Shown: positions 43,586 to 54,464 of the stretch, piece by piece
How the letters are laid out: the number at the start of each line of letters is the position of its first letter
Position numbering within the stretch: position 1 is the stretch's first letter
Assembly (NCBI GenBank): GCA_030867875.1
Contig: JAOWCC010001634.1
Coordinates: forward strand, 102,031,321-102,095,320
Reading direction: 5' to 3'
DNA length: 64,000 bases
Source of the DNA: Actinernus sp. WN-2022
Lineage: Eukaryota > Cnidaria > Anthozoa > Actiniaria > Actinernidae
Translations under genes and position numbers: made by a program
The notes under the pieces: model-generated
What the model was told of the DNA's origin: nothing
Seen by the model: only the letters and a program-made list of their open reading frames with translations
Databases searched by the model: none

Positions 43586-44165
43586 GGGAGTTATATTTAC
43601 TCCCCCAAGAGGGTTAAAATAACTCTAGAGAGTGGAGTAACTTTTTTGGAGTTATTTACACTCCAATCAAGGAGTTCGTTTAACTCCCACATTTCTTACT
43701 ATCACTGACTTGCATTCATACGATGCTTAAATTGTTAAACTTAATACTGTCGATCTTGCATGCAATCATTTCTTATCAACACTCCAATTATAAATACATC
43801 TTATTTCCAAGACGTAAAGTACTTCGGTTTTGTTTACAATCATATATTAACAATAATTTACTTTAAATTCCTAAACTTTTTGACACCATCAATCTGGTTC
43901 GTAGATCTACCTGGATATATAGATCTTTCGCATAGTCAGATTTCCACCGTCCATGAAGCTTTAACAGTCTTTCTGGAACTTTTCCACTCGTCATTAACTG
44001 TCTCGCTGCCGCATATGCAGACCATACAGTTTGGAATATTCTAGCGCTTCTAGAAAAAATCTCTCTGTATCTGGAATATGATATCCCCTTTTTTCCTAAA
44101 TAAATGCATAATTTTGGTTTTCCTGCGGATGTTGGGTTGTAGATAAACCAATCGATAATTTAGTT
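43586..44165. other. AACTCC/GGAGTT motif patch and unassigned sequence
   Basis: 43586-43690 holds about eight GGAGTNA or TNACTCC motifs in opposing orientations. The remainder shows nothing recognisable. Confidence 0.35.
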
Positions 44166-44177
44166 TTACAATCGATA

Positions 44178-44293
44178 AGAAGTCATATATTTGGAACAAG
44201 TTGTTCATATATGGAACAAGTTGTATAAAAATGAACAAGTCGTAAATTTCTGGAAACGAGTTGACGGTATATGGAGTAAGCTGTATATATATA
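44178..44293 (+). repeat. degenerate minisatellite, left part
   Basis: Imperfect repeats of ATATGGAACAAGTTGTA. The same repeat continues at 47255-47410, so the mariner-like cluster was inserted into this array. Confidence 0.6.
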
Positions 44294-44420
44294 CAGTCGT
44301 TGCCGTTAATGTTGTCCTAGACATATCCACATATTGATTTATAGCCTTTGTTCAGTTCGCACCTTTTACATAAAGAACCGTAATCAGCCGCGAACGCACC
44401 CTTTGTATTTGGTCACAAAG

Positions 44421-44492
44421 AGCCACGGTGGTCTAATGGTTAACGCTCTTGCTTACCAGTTCAAAGCCCCGAGTTCAAGTCTCAGTATCGGC
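44421..44492 (+). other. tRNA-like sequence, mariner-like copy 1, left
   Basis: It has an A-box-like TGGTCTAATGG and a B-box-like GAGTTCAAGTC at tRNA spacing. It is not a clean cloverleaf, so a tRNA-derived relic or Pol III promoter is more likely than a tRNA gene. Confidence 0.5.
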
Positions 44493-45425
44493 ATCGTATT
44501 TTTTTTTCTTTTTTCTTGTTTTTCCCCCCTTGTCTTTTTGTTTTATTTACATATGTTTCTTTTTGCAGTTTCTTTTTTGATATTGGATAAGAACGGACAA
44601 TGTAGCTAAAATAATACTGTCAACACGAAACGGTCTCAAATTTTCCCAGACTTTCGAAGTAGATAATTATACGAGCACTGACTGAGTACGCCCAAATTAC
44701 GCTATTTTCGTTTAGAACGGTATAGTGATTCTGTTGATGGTTGTGGGTTTGAATAAGCGTAATTTGTTTTTCTTACACTGTGCCGAGTTTACATGTATAT
44801 ACCAGAAGCAGTTTTGAAAATACTAGATACCCACTGATTCAAAGTATTATATCTTTGTTTAGAAGTAGGAAGCGATTTTAGCAAGTGTTATGAATTTAAT
44901 TCGTACTGATTTTCTGAACTTAGGCAGACTGAGCGCGCGACCTCATTCTTTTTTCCGAGATTTCGAAAACATCGGCCGCGAGACACGGAGAGGACAGTTT
45001 CGAAAATATCCGGGAGTCCAGAAATTAGCCAGAATTCTCTTTGAAACCCATAGTAATGCTTGCAAAAGTTGACGAAGTTTTTTCTTTGTGAGGGAAAAGA
45101 ACTCACATGGAATTATAGCCGTGTACTCGGCGTAAGGTTTACGAGTGTTTGACAAACGATAACAAACTTTTGAAGATACGCCATGGACGATGTCGATGAT
45201 CAAAATACTACATTCCCTGCGGCAGTCGAAGCTTTTGTAAAAGAAATGTTCGAACATCCCTTAATAAAATAGATGTGGATGATAGGTGTCCTTGGCATTT
45301 CAAAGGTTAAAAAGAACTCCGTTCTTGTTGTCACGTTTGAAATAAAAGCTTTTAAGGGAATGCAGTCAGAAAAAAAGGGGAAAAAGAAATGAAAAAAATC
45401 TTCGCAGTAACAAAAATGTCGATTC

Positions 45426-45491
45426 TGAGACTTGAATTCGGGGCTTCGGACTGGTAAGCAAGAGTGTTAACCATTAGACCACCGTGGCTCT
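45426..45491 (-). other. tRNA-like sequence, mariner-like copy 1, right
   Basis: The inverted partner of 44421-44492 with a few substitutions, placed symmetrically in the opposite arm. Confidence 0.5.
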
Positions 45492-45613
45492 TTGTGACCA
45501 AATACAAAGGGCGCGTTCACGGCTGATTACCGTTCTTTATGTAAAAGATGCGAACTGAACAAAGGCTATAAATCAATATGTGGATATGTCTAGGACAACA
45601 TTAACGGCAACGA

Positions 45614-45650
<37 letters not shown>

Positions 45651-45723
45651 CATCCACATCTGTCCAATTCGCTAGGTTGAACAAACATGGAATCATGATA
45701 CAATGCGCCATCTCGTATATATA

Positions 45724-45877
45724 CAGTCGCTGCCAAAAAGGTTGTCCAACAGAACATAATATAATACTATAATATCCATTGTTTTGGCCTATTGTTTTGG
45801 TCTAGACAATAGCCCAAAACAATGGATATTATAGTATTATATTATGTTCTGCTGGACAACCTTTTTGGCAGCGACTG
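45724..45877. mobile_element. 154-bp mariner-like MITE, almost fully palindromic
   Basis: Both ends read CAGTCGCTGCCAAAAAGG, with TA flanks. The two arms pair nearly end to end around TGTTTTGGTCTAGACA. The termini resemble those of the larger elements on either side. Confidence 0.85.
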
Positions 45878-46010
45878 TATATATATATATACAGTCGTTG
45901 CCGTTAATGTTGTCCTAGACATATCCACATATTTTGATTTATAGCCTTTGTTCAGTTCGCACCTTTTACATAAATAACGGTAATCAGTACCCTTTGTATT
46001 TGGTCACAAA

Positions 46011-46083
46011 GAGCCACGGTGGTCTAATGGTTAACGCTCTTGCTTACCAGTTCAAAGCCCCGAGTTCTAGTCTCAGTATCGGC
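46011..46083 (+). other. tRNA-like sequence, mariner-like copy 2, left
   Basis: Equivalent to 44421-44492, with a B-box change (GAGTTCTAGTC). Confidence 0.45.
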
Positions 46084-46918
46084 ATCGTATATTTGTTATT
46101 TTTTTTCTCTTGTTTTCCCCCCCTTGTCTTTTTGTTTTATTTACATATGTTCCTTTTTGCAGTTTATTTTTTGATATTGGATGAGAACGGACGATGTAGC
46201 TAAAATAATACTGTCAACATGAAACGGTATCAAATTTTCCCAGACTTTCGAAGTAGATAATTATACCAGCACTGACTGAGTACGCCCAAATTACGCTATT
46301 TTCGTTTAGAACGGTATAGTGATTCTGTTGATGGTTGTGGGTTTGAATAAGCGTATTCTTACACTGTGCCGGGTTTACATGTATATACCAGAAACAGTTT
46401 TGAAAATACTAGATACCCACTGATTCAAAGTATTATATCTTTGTTTAGAAGTAGGAAGCGATTTTAGCAAGTGTTATGAATTTCATTCGTACTGATTTTC
46501 TGAACTTAGGCAGACTGAGCGCGCGACCTCATTCTTTTTTCCGAGATTTCGAAAAAATCGGCCGCGAGACACGGAGGACAGTTTTGAAAATATTCGGCAG
46601 TCCAGAAATTAGCCAAAATTCTCTTTGAAACCCATAGTAATGCTTGCATAAGTTAACGAAGCTTTTTTCTTTGTGAGGGAAAATAACTCGGCGTAAGGTT
46701 TACGAGTGTTTGACCGAACGATAACAAACTTTTGAAGCCACGCCATGGACGATGTCGATGATCAAAATACTACATTCCCTGCGGCAGTCGAAGCTTTTGC
46801 AAAAGAAATGTTCGAACATCCGTTCTTGTTGTCACGTTTGAAATAAAATCTTTTAAGGGAATGCAGTCAGAAAAAAAGGGGAAAAAGAAATCTTCGCAGT
46901 AACAAAAATTTCGATTCT

Positions 46919-46984
46919 GAGACTTGAATTCGGGGCTTCGAACTGGTAAGCAAGAGTGTTAACCATTAGACCACCGTGGATCTT
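46919..46984 (-). other. tRNA-like sequence, mariner-like copy 2, right
   Basis: Equivalent to 45426-45491. Confidence 0.45.
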
Positions 46985-47128
46985 TGTGACCAAATACGAA
47001 GGGCGCGTTCACGGCTGATTACCGTTCTTTATGTAAAAGGTGCGAACTGAACAAAGGCTATAAATCAATATGTGGATATGTCTAGGACAACATTAACGGC
47101 AACGACTGTATATATATATATATATATA

Positions 47129-47250
47129 CAGTCACTGCCAAAAAGGTTGTCCAGCAGAACATAATATAATACTTTAATATCCATTGTTTTGGCCTATTGT
47201 CTTGGTCTAGACAATAGCCCAAAACAATGGATATTATAGTATTATATTAT
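47129..47250. mobile_element. mariner-like MITE, truncated copy
   Basis: It starts CAGTCACTGCCAAAAAGG and matches 45724-45846, but the final roughly 30 bp including the right terminus are missing. Confidence 0.8.
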
Positions 47251-47254
47251 CGAT

Positions 47255-47410
47255 ATATATGGAACAAGTTTTATAATTATCGTTGAAGTGTAAATATATC
47301 AAACAAGTTTTACGTATAAACAAGTTTTACGTATAAATGCAGCAAGTTTTATACAATATGTCGGACACAAGTTTTACGTATTGGAAATAAGTTGTACATA
47401 TATGAAAGAA
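47255..47410 (+). repeat. degenerate minisatellite, right part
   Basis: Imperfect repeats of AACAAGTTTTACGTATA, related to 44178-44293 on the other side of the mariner-like cluster. Confidence 0.6.
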
Positions 47411-50400
47411 GTATTTTTGTCCTCTTCGGTGCCCCTTAGTCGTCGAGTCTCAGTCTAATTTTAGAATGATTTCTATTCGCTCTTCAGTTTACCGCGCAAT
47501 GGGTTCCTGGCGCGAACTTTAGCAATTACATTTTATTCATTTTCGCCCTATAATAAAAACCTTATTGACCAAGGTTGTTCAGTCAAGATGGGGGATATTG
47601 GCCTCGTTCATTTTTTGCATTTTTATGGACCTCAAATTCGCCTCGGTCCATATCTCTATTTATCTCGCTCAATGTCACGAAAAATATTTTCCATTGCTAA
47701 ATAAAATAACATATTTATAAGCTTGAAGAGGGATCAAAACTACACCTTCGGGCCAAATTTTGAAGCAGAAGAGCATTTCGTTACAGAGTTATTGGCGAAC
47801 GAATATGTGAAATTGTCCGTGTAAAATGTATGGGGCGGCCATCTTGGTGGATAGCCGTGAAAACTTCAAAGTCTTAAATAAAGCGAATATTTCATCCGGC
47901 TCATTTGATTTCACTATAAGTCCCATTGAATCGAACTTCTAAACATTTATTAAGCCAAAAACCTTTAATTTGGCACAAATTTGTTGATTTTCACTACCGA
48001 CTATCTCAAACGTGATTAGGTTCGTGGGACACATTTCAAACCTCTACAACTCGGAAGAAAAACATCCTACCGACCTTAATGTTTTTGTGATGACTCATAT
48101 CTCGGATATCTACGAAATGTAAAAGAAACAGTTTTATAGGATGTATAGTTCGATTATAGTTTTTTGATGAGCTCCTGATGACGTCACGTGCAAGCGAATA
48201 ATTATTTTAACAGTTTCAACTCGGTTTCCTGTATCCTGCGAGCAGAGCCTTATTTTCTTGGTTTCCTGAGTCACATCGCCATCGGTATATCTCGGTTTGT
48301 AAGTCATAGCCATGCAATTATTGTTTTGGCGATTTCAACTTTTTCTTCTCCATACAGTCACATCCTTCCAGTTCAATTACAGTATTCCAAGTCGATGTCT
48401 GTTTGACTCTTTATAGTACAAAATGGCGACTGTTGAGGAGGCATAAGAATGAATTTAACGGATGTGCAGAAATTGTGGTGCACTGAACAAAATAAAAAGG
48501 CCTGCAGATTTGTGGTAGAAGGAAATTGTACAATATTTCACTTGATACGATTTGTTATTATGGTTCACAGCGGCCTTTTGAGGAATTAGTTGATTGTTTT
48601 ACCAATGTAAAGAAAACGATTTAAATTTTTGTTTTAAAATGAAGTGTTACACGTAAAAAACTTAAAATGTTATAATTGTTCTGTTTTCAGAAAGCCAACA
48701 ATAAAACATTGTTGTAATCGAATGGCTTCGGCAGAGCAGTTTTGTGTTCATTTAATTTTGTTCATGTTAGAAGAGGGGTGACATTAATTATGTTGCGTGG
48801 GACTTAATGTATGCGGTTCTATAACGGAGGTGGTTGGTGTATGAAATTAAGACACTGTATGTAGATTTGCTTTACACATTTTATGCAAATCAAACAAATA
48901 AACAGTACTGTTGATTTTCCTGTAAAATAGTAAACTTGATTCTCTTCTTAATTCACTCTTAATTGCTGTTTTTGAATATCTGGACCGAAATAGTAAAGGA
49001 GCACCTGGTTATACAGCATACTTGTTGAGAAATGCAGACTTCAAACACAATAATTTCTTTTGATCTCTATTTTCCCCAAGCAAAAGGAAAATCAGGCAAA
49101 TATAGCAAACTATGAAAACAAATACAAATGTAAATAGTTTTCATCTATACTTTCTCATTATATGTACTGTAAGACTGTAAGTGTTTTAAACCTGTTTATT
49201 TTTACTGTAGAAAAGAATAAAATAATTAGCTGGACCCATATAAACAGCATTGGAAGGAACACATCTATATAGAAGACTTTTAAAATGTCTACTGTTCAGC
49301 ACCATCACTTCTCTTGATATTTATTACTCGGGCCAGGCCTTTGGCCGGCACGAGTCAGAAATCGCAAGTGTTTATTATTATTATCTTATATTTTTTTGTC
49401 GCTGTTTGGCGCTGGCAACCAATCAGATTACACAGGAGCCCATTGTTCGATTCCCAACACGTGACAGGATCAACCAATCAGATTCGACACCCGCGGGTCT
49501 TGGTTCTCAAAGATATTTGAAGAGGCAAAGATTTATTTCCAGCCATTCTTAACCATAATTTTGCTGAAACCATAGGTTTCTTCGACTGAAATACCAAGAT
49601 GTTCAATTATTCTAGAGCTGACAGGACATTTAGGGCTTTCGATGGAAAATTCTCACATTTACGAAAGGAGTGTGGCGTCTCAAACGCACAGCTATACGAA
49701 ATCCAATGGAGCACGGCAGACTACCTGTGTACAACTAAAAGCTAACCACGAACAAACCAATCTGCATGGCCGGGTCAATTGTAAGTAAACAAAAACGTTT
49801 AATACAAGCTTGCAGTGTTGTCATTTATTAGGATAATGACTTCAAATAGAGTAGAAACTGGCCTGATTTCTCAGTTCTTGGATCTTACACGAGGCCAGTA
49901 CTGAAATATTTTTCCGGGTTAGGAGTAATTTTAGTTTTAAACATTCGGGCACATGCTAACTGCATTGTGGTAAGCTCAGTGGTTAAGTGTTGGTCTGGTG
50001 CTCAGGTACATTAAGGCCTGGGTCTCAATCTTTTCCAAAATGGCCGCCACAAATCAAGAGGGGGTGGTCTATCTCTTCGTGCTTGTAAGTTGTTTTCATG
50101 GCACTTTGACAGACTCGATAAAGGCACGAGGCTAACAATTTCTAGTGACAGTTTCCATGGAAACATGTAATGTGACCTTTGAACTTTAATTTAAGGAAAT
50201 TTGAAAAAAGGCTCGGGGAGGAAGGTAGAGAGTTTTAATATGACGGGTATTTTACTGTAATCGAATCAGGGTTAGGGCATACTTTCTTGGTCCAACTAGA
50301 ACGGTTGGAAATTTTAAGAGGAAGGCCAATTAAGGTAAATGTGAAATTTGATACCCTCCAGTTTCAACGAATTTAACATACTTTTCCACGATGTCTAGTT

Positions 50401-50743
50401 GGACTGAAAAACTACACGGTAAACTGCATTAGTTCCACCCGTTTTAATTCTGACCTTTGTGCGCTCTACTTTCCTCCCGAAGCCTTCTATCATATTTTCT
50501 TCAAAATGGGATCAAAGGTCACAGGGTCCGTCGCTATGGCAACCATCTCTGCCAGAACATTAAAATGTGGACTCTACATGAGATATAGTGATTTAAATGT
50601 AATCGGGTACAACCAAACAAAAGTAGACCACCCCTTTACTTCTAATGGGTGTGGTCATTCTTGACCCAGGCCTTAATATACCTGAGTGTGCAGAGGTTAA
50701 AGTTCAAACCGGGTGGGACCTTAAAAGAGCTGGGAGAAGGTAC
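47411..50743. other. 3.3 kb without a recognisable gene
   Basis: Frames here are short and lack family features. 47570-48420 contains several CATCTTG/AAGATGG-type motifs but no clear inverted ends. 49962-50030 has weak A-box and B-box-like words (GTGGTAAGCTCAGTGG, GGGTCTCAATC) and could be a decayed tRNA-derived SINE. Confidence 0.35.
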
Positions 50744-50845
50744 TGCCTAAGTAGTAGGAAGAGAGGCGAATTAGCCGTTTTTTTAGGGCGCTATACTAAT
50801 TTTAGGGCGCTATGCAAATTTTTAGGGCGCGCTCATCAATTCGGA

Positions 50846-50853
50846 TGACGTCA
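50846..50853 (+). promoter_or_regulatory. CRE-like site in the E3 left end
   Basis: TGACGTCA followed by CAATCCTATTGTCC. A second TGACGTCA with CAATCCTATTG lies at 50942-50949. Confidence 0.45.
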
Positions 50854-51207
50854 CAATCCTATTGTCCATTGAATTAATTAAGGAATTACCCCCCTTTTTA
50901 GGGCGTACGCCTCATTATTAGGGCGTATGCATTAATTGGTATGACGTCACAATCCTATTGCCTTGGGCTCATGACCAAAATGCGGCGTACGCCGCATTTT
51001 GGGTGTGTCTATTCATTGAATTAATTAAGGAATGCGCTGCAGCTCATTATTATTCCGCTGCAAGGGGTTGTGTCTATTCATTGAATTAATTAAGGGATTA
51101 ACGATCTACTGAAACCGCTTCGTGTGAGTGCTATCTTTATTTGATCATATGTTCAGGCTCCGTTCAGTGCATCTTTATTAGCTCGCGTATTTTTATTCAA
51201 CTCTGAC

Positions 51208-51822
51208 ATGGAAGGCGTTCAACAAAAACCGATCACCGTGGATGAAGTAGAACACGTCGAAAGAAACAGAGCATTTCACAGGATATCAAGTATTATACAT
51301 TTGGTGTATGCTGCACTCTGTGAAGAACCAATCAATGTCGAGAGAGAAAGACAATGTTATGGCTGTGAAACAAATCACCCAAGTCAAAGATGGCACGATT
51401 GCTTGATGTTATCCGAAGAGGAATCGTGGAATTTGTTCTACGACAATGCAAAAGACGAAGTCAAACCAGAGAGGGTGTAGGAGATTGTGAACGCTGTTTG
51501 CTACATGTTGAACATTGAATTCATCGCTCATGGAAAGTTTATCTGTCTGAACTTTACAAGTTACCCTGGACCACAGTGTATCTTCTAAATATTCAGTTCA
51601 GTAACAACGGATCCTCTATCATTGATCAAATGCTTGAAGTAGTGAGACGTGAAATACATCCACTGAATGACAATGAACAACATGGCTTTGCCTCAAGATA
51701 TTCTGTGTCTGTTCCAGAACAATTTTTTTAGAAAAGACGAAGTGTTTATGCAGATAGATTCACTTTGTAATGCGTTTTCTGAACAAATTTTTAGAAAAGA
51801 CGAAGAACTGCAGATTGATTGA
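51208..51822 (+). pseudogene. ORF A in E3, nonsense and frameshift
   Basis: This is the third copy of the E1 small gene. The ATG at 51208 starts a 90-codon frame that stops at TAG (51478-51480), where E1 has TGG. A one-base deletion near 51520 (TTGAATTC against TTGAAATTC) follows, and homology continues to a TGA at 51820. This copy keeps CYGCETNHPSQRWHDC, a C-x2-C...H...H-x-C arrangement that could bind zinc and that E1 has lost. Start, ERNRAFHRIS block and the LSEEESWNLFYDNA block agree with E1. AATAAA follows at 51850. The function is unknown. Confidence 0.7.
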
Positions 51823-51849
51823 CTTTGTAATTACTTTATCTTTTAAATC

Positions 51850-51855
51850 AATAAA
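51850..51855 (+). terminator. poly(A) signal after E3 ORF A
   Basis: AATAAA lies 28 bp after the ancestral stop position of ORF A. Confidence 0.5.
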
Positions 51856-52282
51856 GTTCACTTGTGTTGGTTGAACAGGTTTGGGCAAGTCTTTGTTATG
51901 AACAACAATACACTATTGTTTAGGTAATCTGCTCTATATTAACCCAACGATATTTTTGATATCATTCACAAATTTAATTTTGACCCTACAGAACTCCTAA
52001 AATAACTTTATTATTTTACAGCTATTACCTTCACTATCTCTCGTAACGTAATTCTGAGATCAGAATATTTATAACTCCTTTACAGTAAATCCACTATGAC
52101 TCATAAGAGCAACTTTGTTATTGTCCTTAGGGATTAACGATAACCGAAGAGCCATCAGTACAGTTTGATAGAAACAATAGTCATTGTTTTGAGGAAAACT
52201 CTTGAGATGCAAATTCTTCTCTAAAACTGACCTATAATTACCATACGAATAAAAACAAATCCACCAGATAAAGACTCTACTT

Positions 52283-52650
52283 TAGCTATCATTTTCTAGT
52301 CTAGAAATTGTTGACCAAGGTAGTCTAGTCTAAAGACTCTAACTTTAGCTATCATTTTCTAGTCTAGTCTAGAAATTGTATTATTTTCTAGTCTAGCCGT
52401 TCTTGCGGGCGTTGCGGGCGTTGTTGCGGGCGTTGTTGCGAGCGTTATTGCGGGCGTTGCAGGCGTTGTTGCGGGCGTTGTTGCGGGCGTTGTTGCGGGC
52501 GTTGTTGCGGGCGTTGCGGTCGTTATTGCGGGCATTGTGTCTAGTTTAGCTAGACTTTCTAGAGTTTCTAGACTAGATACTAACTTTGTAGTCTAGAACG
52601 GCTAGACTAGAAAATAATACAATTTCTAGACTAGACTAGAAAATGATACC
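52283..52650. repeat. CTAG-rich hairpin block around a GC-rich minisatellite
   Basis: TTTCTAGTCTAG motifs on both sides can pair (CTAGCCGTTCT at 52392 with AGAACGGCTAG near 52596). Between them, 52402-52540 is an imperfect array of GGGCGTTGTTGC units about 12 bp long. Confidence 0.8.
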
Positions 52651-52672
52651 TAGGTCATTAATTTTCCTCTCG

Positions 52673-53045
52673 GAACTTAGAGATGAATTTGAGCAGGATA
52701 AGGTTAACTGGTTTCCTCGCACAGATACTGCTGCACATAAGCCTTATGATAAGAGAACCACCGGTCTCTTTAAGGAAGAATGATCCGGGGACGGAATTAT
52801 ATAATAGTTCTAAGACGTACTATTGCTTTGGAGCTTCGGATAAGTTTAGTTGCAAGGGAGTTAATAAGAGATGTAATGAGATCGATAAAGAAAAGTATCT
52901 AAATGTGTTATTAAGCAAACAGTCTTGCTCGGGTATCAACAACACTATGTATACTTATCAACAAGTAAGGGCCGGATTTTCTTATTTTTACCCTAAGCGC
53001 AAAGTTTTAGATGATGGCGTGACCACACTCCAACTAGATATTTAA
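52673..53045 (+). pseudogene. probable C-terminus of protein-primed DNA polymerase B
   Basis: Two adjoining frames give one conserved tail. From 52673: ELRDEFEQDKVNWFPRTDT, then YDKRTTGLFKEE and a TGA near 52781. After a shift: SKTYYCFGASDKFSCKGVNK, then YTYQQVRAGFSYFYPKRKV to a stop at 53045. From memory, this layout follows the DTDS motif in family B polymerases of Polintons and related elements. The catalytic motifs are all missing, so it is an inactive tail. It has one nonsense and one frameshift mutation. If the match holds, it ties this family to Polintons. The alternative is a different element protein with the same tail. Confidence 0.55.
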
Positions 53046-53083
53046 GTGAATACCTGTAAGTATATGAAGAGTTTGTAAATACC

Positions 53084-53357
53084 TGTAAGTACTATATTAT
53101 AAATAAATTATTGATGAAAGAACATGACTGGTTGATTTGTACTTTTTGTCCTGTTTATCCCTTTTGTCCCTCGAAATCGATAAAATTCATAATGTTTTAT
53201 TTTTTGAATTAGTTTTATCTTGTAAGTACTATATTATAAATAAATTATTGATGAAAGAACATGACTGGTTGATTTGTCGTTTTTGTCCTGTTTATCCCTT
53301 TTGTCCCTCGAAATCGATAAAATTCATAATGTTTTATTTTTTTAATTAGTTTTATCT
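53084..53357 (+). repeat. tandem duplication, 2 x 137 bp, in E3
   Basis: Two copies start TGTAAGTACTATATTATAAA (53084 and 53221) and differ at a few bases, for example TACTTTTTG against TCGTTTTTG. They include CCTTTTGTCCC words also seen in the E2 core. Confidence 0.95.
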
Positions 53358-53397
53358 TGATCTTCAAAGGGTTAGCATGAGTCGACGCGTTTGTAAA

Positions 53398-53510
53398 AAA
53401 TTGTGCCGAATTGTGTATCAAAATATTTAGTGAAACTTTCCAATCATTTATCGCAAGTACATACCTTATCACCAGAGGAGCACAATCATTATTTACAAGA
53501 AGCAAAAATG
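53398..53510 (+). pseudogene. zinc-finger ORF B remnant in E3
   Basis: It encodes NCVSKYLVKLSNHLSQVH and YLQEAKM, matching ORF B of E2. The region with the first Cys has lost bases and is out of frame, so no complete finger is made. It runs directly into the right terminal repeat. Confidence 0.7.
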
Positions 53511-53739
53511 CGTACGCCGCATTTTAGTCATGAGCCCAAGACAATAGGATTGTGAGGTCATCCGAATTAATGCATACGCCCTAAAAATGAGGCGTACGCC
53601 CTAAAAAGGGGGGTAATTCCTTAATTAATTCAATGGACAATAGGATTGTGACATCATCGGAATTAATGAGCGCGCCCTAAGAATTAGCATAGCGCCCTAA
53701 AAATTCGGCTAATTCGCCTCTCTTCCTACTACTTGCCTA

Positions 53740-54114
53740 AATGATCTAGCTGACAATAGACCTTCGATCGTGTCTTCTTCTGCTTCTTGGATCAACATGT
53801 TAAATCGTAGGCCGACACAAAATGCAAACAAATCTATGGCAGTGACCACCCTCGAGCGGAGTGGATAAAGTTTTACATAGTGAGAGTTTATTAAAACAGT
53901 GTCCCTCCCCAATTAGCAATACCTAGTGGTAGTCTTTCTTGTCCTCTCCTCCCATGGGGCTGCTTTACACTTTTGACTCTGGTTTGATGCATACTGCACT
54001 CTTCAGTGCATGACCAAAGGTCGACTACAGAGAATATTTACAGCATCAAAAATATTATATTACGTCCTTCGATTTCCTTGGGGGGTTAATTGCGTCATAG
54101 AAAACAATAGAAAT
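53740..54114. other. unassigned sequence
   Basis: I see no gene, RNA or repeat between E3 and the Penelope element. Confidence 0.35.
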
Positions 54115-54464
54115 TCACTTCACGTTTCTCAATAGAAATTTATCTTTGTGTCTACATTTGCTGATCAGTTCGTTCCGTTTGTTCAAAGTTGCGTTTTCTG
54201 GTTGGCATAAAATAAAGAACTTCTCTGTTATACATAAATTACATCGCTTCGTTATGTTTGAGTAGTGAGGAGCACGGCATAAAATATAACATTTAATAAT
54301 TGCATAATCTAAGTTATTGTCTCTCAAGTGCCAGATATGTTTGCTTAGTTCAGTTGCGTTACTCTTTGAGTCCGTCCTGAACGAGGCCTTAAGGTTAGCA
54401 TATCTAGACTTGAAGCTTGTGACTGTCAGTCCAACGTACGTTTCTATTGTACCGCCGCCGGCGC
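54115..54464 (-). pseudogene. Penelope-like element, GIY-YIG endonuclease C-terminal part
   Basis: On the minus strand this reads ETYVGLTVTSFKSRY, then [13 protein letters not shown] and a Cys-containing tail CNLCITEKFFIL. It is the endonuclease domain after the first strand. It continues the frame interrupted at 56541, with a LINE between the parts. The frame is open to a stop at 54115. Confidence 0.8.

Larger units (their letters stand above)
44294..45616. mobile_element. Tc1/mariner-like foldback element, copy 1
   Basis: A 1323-bp element has inverted termini CAGTCGTTGCCGTTAATGTT, flanked by TA. Arms extend about 200 bp and include opposed tRNA-like sequences. The interior has GC-rich promoter-like sequence and, at 45183, an ATG in good context that starts a short peptide beginning MDDVDDQNTTFPAAVEAF. 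It is also present in copy 2, perhaps a captured host exon. No transposase is present. Copy 1 carries about 75 bp (45257-45330) that copy 2 lacks. Confidence 0.85.
45892..47108. mobile_element. Tc1/mariner-like foldback element, copy 2
   Basis: A 1217-bp copy of 44294-45616 with the same termini and TA-rich flanks. Its short frame at 46745 reads through FLLSRLK to a stop, unlike copy 1. Opposed tRNA-like sequences are retained. Confidence 0.85.
50750..53733. mobile_element. E3: Polinton-like element with polymerase remnant
   Basis: A 2984-bp element flanked by perfect 6-bp duplications TGCCTA (50744-50749 and 53734-53739). Termini are AGTAGTAGGAAGAGAGG and its inverse. The terminal inverted repeat is about 240 bp with GGCGCTATGC-type units and CRE-like sites. 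Unlike E1 and E2 it is not a full palindrome. Inside are ORF A (broken), CTAG-rich hairpins, a GGGCGTTGTTGC minisatellite, a broken polymerase-like C-terminus, a 2 x 137 bp duplication and a zinc-finger remnant, all on the plus strand. It links the family to Polintons most directly. Confidence 0.85.

Noticed and set aside
52402..52540. Regular GC-rich repeats as a CRISPR array
   Set aside because: Units are about 12 bp with no unique spacers, in a eukaryotic transposon; it is a minisatellite.
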